From Anaerolineae bacterium (lineage in GTDB: Bacteria; Chloroflexota; Anaerolineae; 4572-78; J111): DNA of 21,913 bases. Positions 13,808-20,222 of this stretch are shown here, one piece after another. The notes beneath the pieces are model-generated. The model was not told where the DNA came from. It searched no databases and worked only from the letters and a program-made list of their open reading frames with translations. The stretch is from positions 1-21,913 of the forward strand of contig JAGRBY010000045.1 of the NCBI GenBank assembly GCA_020433835.1, in the 5' to 3' direction. The position numbers were made by a program, and so were the translations under genes. How positions within the stretch are numbered: the stretch's first letter is position 1; every line of letters begins with the position of its first letter.

Positions 13808-14512
13808 CTACTTCACAAACTTAATCATTAACCCAAAAAATAGGCTGAGGACTGAGAGGTACAAGGCTAGCGTTAGCCCGTAAAATATCGAATTACCCCA
13901 AAGCCCCGGCCGTTCGTGGGTCATCTGTTGAAATAGAATAGTTATTTTTTCGTTAAGGGGCATCTGATAGCAGCTACGAAATGCGAAGTCGGCAGGGAGA
14001 GGAGCCGGGCCAAGGTAGGCTGTGCCGGGGAGATAAACATCGCGTTCAATACCGCCCACTGTAATGGCATTGCCATAAAGTGATTCTGGTGATGACAGTA
14101 CAATGAGATATGTCTTACCGGCTGAATCGGTGATTTTTGGGATAACGAAACTGTGCCAGGCTTTGTCTCGAAGCCTAGAGGCATTGAAAGTGGTTGTAAA
14201 TCGTTCGATGCCGTCGAAAGGGTTGACTGTATCGGGTGTGATTTCAAGTAAACGCAGCGTTACGTCATAGGTGTTTTGGCGCTGGTAGGTCTGGAACATC
14301 AAGCTAATCCGGTTAAGATTATTGCGAGGTGCAACAAAGGATTGGCCGATGAGTCGATCACCCAGGATTTGTTGCTCAAATGAAGGAGACTCATTATTGT
14401 TGATGGGCTGGCCCTCGCAGGCTATCTGCCTTACTGTTGAGTAACCAATGAGAGCAAGGCCGATGAGCATTAGACTCAAGCATAAGCTAAGGAAGACGGT
14501 ACGGGCAGCCAC
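13808..14512 (-). CDS. membrane-anchored beta-rich extracytoplasmic protein of the glycan operon
   Basis: A 234-residue protein with a hydrophobic segment at each end (about 5-25 and 205-230). Between them is a beta-rich domain outside the cytoplasm, with FVAPRNNLNRISLMF (about 60-74), a set of strands TYDVTLRLLEI, AWHSFVIPKI and KTYLIVLSS, like a jelly-roll or carbohydrate-binding fold. I know no named family with certainty. It starts with GTG immediately after the DUF2142 gene stop (TAAGTG), with GAGG 6 bp upstream of it, so the two genes are translationally coupled. It is the last gene of the operon and may bind sugar or present the DUF2142 enzyme's product. Confidence 0.75.
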   Translation of the reverse strand: MAARTVFLSLCLSLMLIGLALIGYSTVRQIACEGQPINNNESPSFEQQILGDRLIGQSFVAPRNNLNRISLMFQTYQRQNTYDVTLRLLEITPDTVNPFDGIERFTTTFNASRLRDKAWHSFVIPKITDSAGKTYLIVLSSPESLYGNAITVGGIERDVYLPGTAYLGPAPLPADFAFRSCYQMPLNEKITILFQQMTHERPGLWGNSIFYGLTLALYLSVLSLFFGLMIKFVK

Positions 14513-15919
14513 TTAAAACCTCGAATAGAAGAGTGGGATGATATAGTGAAACAACACGAGTGAGTCGAACAAGAACAACATACTGGTTAAGGCCAGAAGA
14601 CCCCAGTTACGATAGCCTACCGGGATAAGCTGCCGCCAGCCCAACATCAAAAAAAGCGATATGGCAGCTGTAACGGGATAGATCGAGCGCCCTTGCCGAT
14701 AGATGATGACGTTAGTGATGGTGTTCCAAGCTAATAGAATGCCAATCGCTACGATAATGGAAGCAGCTAATACAACCATTGCCTGGATTCGGGTGGTGTA
14801 GCGAGGGTCGAACGCCAATCGCCATCGGCTTAGTAATAGAATAATCAGCCCTAAGATTGCTAAAATGCAGCCTGTCAGCAGCAATTGATACCAAATCGGA
14901 TAAATTTGAAGAATCGTCCAGCCTGGCATAGCCCAGTAGCTGCGAAATAAATCGATGGGAACGATAGGGTTGAGGTAATTGTTTCCTTGGCGTACGTTTG
15001 CCCAGCCCATCCTAAGTAAATTCGAGAGCCTTTGGGGAGCAAAGAAGTAGAGCAGTCCGGCTAATGCCAATCCCGCCGGAATCAGCCAATACCAGAAGCG
15101 GCGAAATCGCCATAGGTAGAAAAGAGCGGCACCGCCGATAGCAAAGGGTAAAAAGTAGGCAGTCGCTTTGGTGTACATCGCCGCCAAGGTAAAGCCGAGA
15201 ATGGCCAGTAGGTTGAGCCAAGAATAACCGCTTACCAGGCTGCGTATAATAAAATAAAGGGCCGCTACCGAGAGCAATTCAGCCAAATTACCGTTGTTTA
15301 CCGTTGCCATCAGATGGGTATGTTGGGGATTAAAGAGAATGAGGATGGGAACACCCAACAACAGAAATGTGTCATTGGGAAATAGGGTTCTAACGGTAAG
15401 AAAGGCTAGATAGATGACCCCGACATTCATTACAACGGTTAGGAGACGGGTCAAATAGAGTTGTAGCACAATATCTTGATGCGAAGCCAACCACAAGGGC
15501 CACCCCATGGCCAGATAAGCGCCACGACTGCCGTACAGCCCTTGGTAAACATCCTGATACAGCGAGATATAGCTGCCGAGCGGTCGGTCTGGGTTATACA
15601 TTTGGCGTGGACCGTCGAGAAAATCCCAGAAATCAAAATCAAAAAGCGACCGAGTCAGATCATCATACCAGATCGGGTCGTTGTCTAAGGTGGCGTTCCA
15701 CTCGACCGTCGACAGCGAGGCTTTAACTCGTTCAAACTGAGCGGGTTCGTCCGGTGCTTGCCAGGGAGGCACTATAGAAGCATAAATTACTCCCCGAATG
15801 AGAGCCAGGATTAGGATCACGAAGAGAGTGTATTTGATATGAGCAGGCAGCATCGATTGAGGCTGCTGCGCCGATTGGTTCATACTTTTTGGTAACTCAC
15901 TCTGAATTTTCAAGTGCAA
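14513..15919 (-). CDS. DUF2142-family polytopic membrane protein, probable GT-C type glycosyltransferase
   Basis: A 468-residue protein with about ten membrane segments. The motif PPWQAPDEPAQFERV (51-65), after the first span, is the hallmark of DUF2142, close to the acidic first-loop motif of GT-C enzymes that use lipid-linked sugars. A long loop outside the membrane (about 66-140) follows, then spans to the C-terminus. The start is uncertain: TTG 15919 has AAGGT 5 bp upstream, while ATG 15883 gives 456 residues but a weaker site. It follows the GT2 gene by 49 bp in the same operon and is coupled to the anchored protein downstream. A role in glycan transfer at the outer face of the membrane is inferred. 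Confidence 0.88.
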   Translation of the reverse strand: MHLKIQSELPKSMNQSAQQPQSMLPAHIKYTLFVILILALIRGVIYASIVPPWQAPDEPAQFERVKASLSTVEWNATLDNDPIWYDDLTRSLFDFDFWDFLDGPRQMYNPDRPLGSYISLYQDVYQGLYGSRGAYLAMGWPLWLASHQDIVLQLYLTRLLTVVMNVGVIYLAFLTVRTLFPNDTFLLLGVPILILFNPQHTHLMATVNNGNLAELLSVAALYFIIRSLVSGYSWLNLLAILGFTLAAMYTKATAYFLPFAIGGAALFYLWRFRRFWYWLIPAGLALAGLLYFFAPQRLSNLLRMGWANVRQGNNYLNPIVPIDLFRSYWAMPGWTILQIYPIWYQLLLTGCILAILGLIILLLSRWRLAFDPRYTTRIQAMVVLAASIIVAIGILLAWNTITNVIIYRQGRSIYPVTAAISLFLMLGWRQLIPVGYRNWGLLALTSMLFLFDSLVLFHYIIPLFYSRF

Positions 15920-15968
15920 ATACTACCTTAACTGGTTCATTCACACAAAGTTGTAGGCGTTGGTACGT

Positions 15969-16952
15969 TTAGCGTAATTTCGAAAGGTATATGTGGGTAA
16001 GCGACGGCTCGTTGAGATCACGTGTCAACAAGCTATCGACAGCCTGATTCGTGATTTTTTTGTGGCGGAGAATAGCGCGTCGTTTTTGCAGGGTGGCCGG
16101 CAGCGCGCGGAGGAAAGCAGCGTAACCTGTGAGCGAATAGTACGGCTTTTTGTAAACCAGAAAGAAATAAAACTGGCCAAACAGAAGCATAGGACTGTGT
16201 TTAATCAGCAGCAAAAGGGGAATATTCTTGGCCAGGATCATCAGCCGGTTGCGGGTTGAGTAAGTGACGTACCGAGGCCGAGGTATCTCCGCCCCTTGCC
16301 CCTGGTGGAGCACTTCAGCCTCCGGCACGTATAGGCAGCGATACCCCAGCAGCTGCCCACGCAGCCCCAAATCGATATCTTCCAGGTAGCTGGTGAAATC
16401 TTCATCGAAAAGGCCCACGGTTTCAAAAAAGCTGCGACGATAGAGCGCCGCTCCGGCACAAGCCGATAAAACCTCGACCGGCTGAGTATAGCGATCAGCC
16501 GGTTCGCCTTTGCCACGCTTCCACGAAGAGCCGTACCAGCTAAAGCTGTCGCCGGCGTCATCGACCACCTCAGGATTTTCGAGATTGAGCATTTTGGAAG
16601 CCAGGAACCCTATTTCCGGCGGATTCTGCTCGGCTGTTTGCACCAATTTCTCCAACCAACACGGTCGCGGGACAGTATCGACATTGAGGAGAACGATGTA
16701 CTCTGATTGGCTGGCCTTGATGCCGGTATTGACGGCTACGGCAAAGCCTCTGTTCTCCGGCAGGCCGATGACCCGGACATGGGGATAATTCTGCTGAATA
16801 AAAACCACCGAGTCGTCCGTTGAGCCGTTATCAACCATGATGATCTCAAAATCGTCAAATGTTTGGGCCTTAAGAGCATCGAGACAGCCGGGCAGCCAGC
16901 GTTGCGTATTCCAGTTGGGGATAACAATAGAAACTTGGGGTGGGTTAGCCAT
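15969..16952 (-). CDS. GT2-family glycosyltransferase, rhamnosyltransferase-like
   Basis: A 327-residue inverting glycosyltransferase with a GT-A fold. VSIVIPNWN (7-15) opens the domain, VDNGSTDDS (40-48) binds the nucleotide, and LLNVDTVPRP (88-97) supplies the metal-binding DxD-type position as N-V-D. EDIDLGLRG near 188 is the usual acceptor-side acidic motif. A hydrophobic segment near the C-terminus (about 240-262) holds it on the membrane. It resembles WbbL-like rhamnosyltransferases, but donor and acceptor cannot be read from sequence. The gene overlaps the GT4 gene upstream by 8 bases, so translation is probably coupled. Confidence 0.93.
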   Translation of the reverse strand: MANPPQVSIVIPNWNTQRWLPGCLDALKAQTFDDFEIIMVDNGSTDDSVVFIQQNYPHVRVIGLPENRGFAVAVNTGIKASQSEYIVLLNVDTVPRPCWLEKLVQTAEQNPPEIGFLASKMLNLENPEVVDDAGDSFSWYGSSWKRGKGEPADRYTQPVEVLSACAGAALYRRSFFETVGLFDEDFTSYLEDIDLGLRGQLLGYRCLYVPEAEVLHQGQGAEIPRPRYVTYSTRNRLMILAKNIPLLLLIKHSPMLLFGQFYFFLVYKKPYYSLTGYAAFLRALPATLQKRRAILRHKKITNQAVDSLLTRDLNEPSLTHIYLSKLR

Positions 16953-17958
16953 GGCTCAGCACCGTTTTATAGACCTCCTCAAAGGAAGAAACCATCGCCT
17001 GATAGGAAAAATCACGTGCTCCCAGGCGATGAGCGGCTTGCTGGAATCGCTCATAGTTTTGAGTTAGTGCTTCTACGGCCGATAAAATGGCTTCCGGTGT
17101 AACGTTGTCAATCAGTTGGCCGCACGCATTCTGCTCGATGTAATCGGCCATCGGAATCGAGCGACCAATCAAAACCGGCTTGCCCGCCGCCAGCGACTCA
17201 ATTAGCGAGTGCGGATAAGCTTTAATAATAGCCGGATTTGTCGCCAGAGCAATGCTGGCGTGAACTTCGGCCAAGACATCATTAACATCAACGCGCTGAT
17301 TGATAATATCAACCTGTTTTTCCAGCCCCAATCGTTGTACCCGAGCAACAATCTCATCAAAGAGAACGCCGCGCCACAGAAAAACAAGGTGCAGCCAGGG
17401 CGCTTGTTGCAGCGCTGTCAACAGGGCGTCGATGCCTTTGGTTGCAAATTGACCCATCGTCCACGGTGCCGAACCCACCATAATCTTGAATTTTTCGTTA
17501 ACGGGCAGTGGATTGACCGTAAAATGCTCAGTATCGATGCCATGCCGGACCAGAAAGCAGTTTCGCACGCCCCAGGTTGTCATTTGGTTCAAACTGCGTT
17601 GATCGGAAACGGTGACAGCGGCCAAGGCGTTAAAGTAGTTGACATTGGGTCGCTCATGCCCAACACCACTGCTAACCGAATAGATAACCGGTTTGCGCAG
17701 CCAGCGTGCAATCGGAAATGCAAACGGATCGGCGTTGTAGAGATGATGGGCGTCGATAGTGGCCTCGGCGGTGCGGATGTGTTTAAGTTGGTGAAATCCA
17801 AACAAGAGACGGGGTAAGTAAACAGGTGAGTGCTCGTTCGGATTGAGGTGAACGAGTTCACCGCCAAAATGCTGGCGCAAGACAGAAAGTTCTTGCAGGC
17901 TGGCTTCTGTGCCTTGAATTTTGGGCGGCAGGTTGGTAATGTGGTACAGCAGCTTCAT
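16945..17958 (-). CDS. GT4-family glycosyltransferase
   Basis: A 337-residue retaining glycosyltransferase of GT-B fold. The N-terminal domain is MKLLYHITNLPPKIQGTEAS and onward; the C-terminal nucleotide-sugar domain shows FLVRHGIDTEHF (135-146), VGSAPW and KAYPHSLIESLAAGKPVLIG (246-265). In the usual E-x7-E motif the first Glu is replaced by Lys (K246, E254), which is uncommon. ATG 17958 is chosen because it forms the ATGA overlap with the stop of the upstream GT2 gene; a start at 17997 would extend 40 bases into that gene. It probably adds one sugar in the same glycan as its neighbours. Confidence 0.92.
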   Translation of the reverse strand: MKLLYHITNLPPKIQGTEASLQELSVLRQHFGGELVHLNPNEHSPVYLPRLLFGFHQLKHIRTAEATIDAHHLYNADPFAFPIARWLRKPVIYSVSSGVGHERPNVNYFNALAAVTVSDQRSLNQMTTWGVRNCFLVRHGIDTEHFTVNPLPVNEKFKIMVGSAPWTMGQFATKGIDALLTALQQAPWLHLVFLWRGVLFDEIVARVQRLGLEKQVDIINQRVDVNDVLAEVHASIALATNPAIIKAYPHSLIESLAAGKPVLIGRSIPMADYIEQNACGQLIDNVTPEAILSAVEALTQNYERFQQAAHRLGARDFSYQAMVSSFEEVYKTVLSHG

Positions 17959-18947
17959 GAGGTTTCGTTGAAAGAGGGTGAAGGAGATTCGCTGCAAGCT
18001 GCCAGTACGCGCTCATTTTGGCCGCCGAATCGACCCTGTAGACCATCGGTTAAGCCCATCATCACCGCTTTAGCCGTAGAAGCTTGTCCGTTAAGATACA
18101 ATTTTGTGGCCAGGGCCAAGCTATACAGCCCCCAAAAACCAAACAGCAGACCTTTCCCGTTAGGATAAAATTTGCGGATGAAAAGGAATCGATTCCGAAT
18201 AATGTAATAGACGTAAAGGGCCTTCCGAAAGGCCGATGATCGCTCGATGGTGTGATAGGCGCGGGCCTGCATAACTGCTGCGCTCAAATAGCGCTGCTGT
18301 CTGGCTCGCCGGCAAAAATCGGGGATTTCAGCGCTAAAAAAGTAACGTTCGTCGAGAAGACCCGTGTGTTGAATAACCTCGCGTCGAGCGAGCATGACTG
18401 TGCCGGGGATATAATCGACAAGCTGAAGCGGTGCATGGTGAGATAGGCGCGAGACATGAGAGGTTAAATGCAGCACTGGATTCTGGCCTCCGGCGTTGAG
18501 AATTTGCTCCGGCGCGTTAGCATCACACATCACCGGCCCCACAATGCCGACTTCGGGGTAATCCTGCAACGCAGCGATTAACTGCAATAGATTCTCTTCG
18601 TCGATATGCGCATCGTTGTTGAGTAGCAGGATAACATCAAAATCGTGCTCAAGAATTTGGGTTAGCGCTTGATTGTTTCCGGCGGCATACCCCAGGTTGG
18701 TCGCATTTCGGATAAGATGAACTTGGGGGCACGCGGCGGTAATGCGATCGACACTGCCGTCGGTTGAGGCGTTATCGACCACCCAAATCTGCGGTTGAAG
18801 CTGCTTAAACGTAGCCAGATGTTGAATACACGCGATGGTATCGCCGGCGGCGTTCCAATTGAGAAGAACGATGGCAAGCTGTTGAGCAGCCGGTAAATCA
18901 TTGGGCTTATGGAACTGATTAGTTTTCGATACATCAGCAATATTCAT
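17955..18947 (-). CDS. GT2-family glycosyltransferase
   Basis: A 330-residue GT-A enzyme. LAIVLLNWN (24-32), WVVDNASTDGS (55-65) and LLLNNDAHID (107-116) are the nucleotide-sugar and metal motifs, here N-N-D. FSAEIPDFCRRARQQ is the acidic segment that follows, and a hydrophobic segment near 270-290 suggests membrane association. ATG 18947 is preferred over TTG 18956. No ribosome binding site is visible, and the start lies 23 bases after the upstream stop, inside a tandem 14-bp duplication; reinitiation is likely. Substrates are unknown. Confidence 0.92.
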   Translation of the reverse strand: MNIADVSKTNQFHKPNDLPAAQQLAIVLLNWNAAGDTIACIQHLATFKQLQPQIWVVDNASTDGSVDRITAACPQVHLIRNATNLGYAAGNNQALTQILEHDFDVILLLNNDAHIDEENLLQLIAALQDYPEVGIVGPVMCDANAPEQILNAGGQNPVLHLTSHVSRLSHHAPLQLVDYIPGTVMLARREVIQHTGLLDERYFFSAEIPDFCRRARQQRYLSAAVMQARAYHTIERSSAFRKALYVYYIIRNRFLFIRKFYPNGKGLLFGFWGLYSLALATKLYLNGQASTAKAVMMGLTDGLQGRFGGQNERVLAACSESPSPSFNETS

Positions 18948-18948
18948 A

Positions 18949-18976
18949 GTAAACAACTAATGGTAAACAACTAATG
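18949..18976. repeat. tandem 14-bp duplication at the junction of two GT2 genes
   Basis: GTAAACAACTAATG occurs twice with no gap (18949-18962, 18963-18976). The copy on the right contains the TAG stop codon of the upstream gene (18971-18973) and the left copy lies in the gap. A recent slippage event is the simplest explanation. Confidence 0.85.
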
Positions 18977-19957
18977 CGGAATGGTGCGATGCAGTTTCCA
19001 GGCCAGCTTGGGGGTGCGGATGGGCGCTAACTGTACAGCTCGGGTTGGAACCGTTTGGTTGAATTTTCGACGTTTAGCCAGCGGCAGCCTAATGTTCCAC
19101 AGCGCCGCCAGTCGGCCCCGCAGTGCGGCTGTATTTCTTAAAATAAAGATCCCATAAAAAATCGCGGCTGCTTCAAAAACAAGAATAATCGGTAGGTACA
19201 GAAGAAAACTGCCCAGCGAATAATTTTTGATCATGGTCCACAATTTGTTGCGCCCCAACAAGTAGCTTTTAAAGGGCGACCACTTACCACTGGTGGCCGA
19301 ATGTACGTGGCGAACTTTGGCCCTCGGCGTGTAGAGACAGCGCCAACCGGCTCGCTGGCCTCGCCAGGCGATGTCAGAATCGTCGTAATAAATGAAGTAA
19401 TCCTCATCCAGCCAGCCAATCTGATCGAGCATGCGACGGACATACAAGCCGCCTGCTCCAGCTGGGCCAAAAACTTCGACAGGCTTGTCCGGTTCATCCG
19501 CCGCCGGCTGGCCGATGTGTCGATTCCAGGCCAACCCGGCCCAATCAACCTCGATACCGGCCGAATCGATCAAATCCGGGGCGTGGTCGAGCACTATTTG
19601 GCTGGCAACCATGCCGATGTTTTCCCCCGACTCGGCCGCGGCAACCATCGCGCTTAGGAACCCGGGTTCCAAAACCGTATCATCATCGAGCACAACAATG
19701 TATTCACCCCGGCTGATGGCAATACCCTGATTAGTCGCTGTGCAGTAGCCTAAATTTTCAGCGTTAGGAATAAGCGTTACCTGTGGATATTCGGCTCGAA
19801 GCCAATCGGCCAAACCGTCGGTCGAGCCGTTATCGATGACGATAACCTCAAAATGGGGATAATCTTGGCTAAAGAGCGTCGGTAAGCAGCGTAACAAATG
19901 CTTTTTCCCATTAAGGGAGACAATGACTACCGACACCAGAGATAATTGTGTTGACAT
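18971..19957 (-). CDS. GT2-family glycosyltransferase, first gene of the glycan operon
   Basis: A 328-residue GT-A enzyme. SVVIVSLNG (9-17), VIDNGSTDG (40-48) and VVLDDDTVLEPG (88-99) mark the donor site, with a canonical DDD (91-93). YYDDSDIAWRGQRAG follows near 198, and a strong hydrophobic segment lies about residues 247-270. ATG 19957 has AGGA 6 bp upstream; the TTG at 19981 is less likely. The promoter at 19991-20019 gives a leader of only 27 bases. It leads a six-gene operon of glycosyltransferases, so it probably makes part of a cell-surface glycan. Confidence 0.93.
   Translation of the reverse strand: MSTQLSLVSVVIVSLNGKKHLLRCLPTLFSQDYPHFEVIVIDNGSTDGLADWLRAEYPQVTLIPNAENLGYCTATNQGIAISRGEYIVVLDDDTVLEPGFLSAMVAAAESGENIGMVASQIVLDHAPDLIDSAGIEVDWAGLAWNRHIGQPAADEPDKPVEVFGPAGAGGLYVRRMLDQIGWLDEDYFIYYDDSDIAWRGQRAGWRCLYTPRAKVRHVHSATSGKWSPFKSYLLGRNKLWTMIKNYSLGSFLLYLPIILVFEAAAIFYGIFILRNTAALRGRLAALWNIRLPLAKRRKFNQTVPTRAVQLAPIRTPKLAWKLHRTIPH
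19657..19670. repeat. GGAACCCGGGTTCC palindrome inside a GT2 gene
   Basis: A perfect 14-bp palindrome, read on the coding strand as L-E-P-G-F-L, a third codon phase. It lies directly after the DDD motif of the glycosyltransferase. Confidence 0.7.
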
Positions 19958-19990
19958 GGGTTCCTGAACCGAAATTAACAAATTGCGTGG

Positions 19991-20019
19991 ATTATAACAT
20001 CGAAGGAAAGGGGGAGCAA
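19991..20019 (-). promoter_or_regulatory. promoter of the glycan operon
   Basis: On the minus strand TTGCTC (20019-20014), 17 bp, and TATAAT (19996-19991). The -10 box is perfect and the -35 box is half matched. The predicted start is near 19984. Confidence 0.6.
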
Positions 20020-20047
20020 GGCATTTGTATTTGACAACGCAAGATCA

Positions 20048-20119
20048 GGACGCAGATTTTCGCAGAGTAACGCTGATAAAAAATTAAAAATCTGCGGAAA
20101 TCAGCGTTCATCTGCGTCC
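20048..20119. repeat. 72-bp imperfect inverted repeat built on CGCAGAT/ATCTGCG
   Basis: The ends are GGACGCAGAT and ATCTGCGTCC, exact reverse complements. Inside, ACGCTGAT (20069-20076) pairs with ATCAGCGT (20100-20107), and GCAGA/TCTGC words recur. It lies between the BatD-like gene and the glycan operon, in non-coding DNA. From memory, such CGCAGAT-rich hairpins recur between genes in several Chloroflexota and other genomes; this is unchecked. Confidence 0.75.
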
Positions 20120-20222
20120 AAGAATTTTTGCGCACACCGCAAATTTGTGGTGGTAAACAACGTTAAAGGACAGACACACAAACGTGCGGTTGTGATAGCC
20201 GGGTATGGGGCGGCAAGTGGTA

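Noticed and set aside
20031..20036. TTGACA on the plus strand between the glycan promoter and the hairpin repeat.
   Set aside because: There is no -10 box at the right distance and no plus-strand gene downstream.
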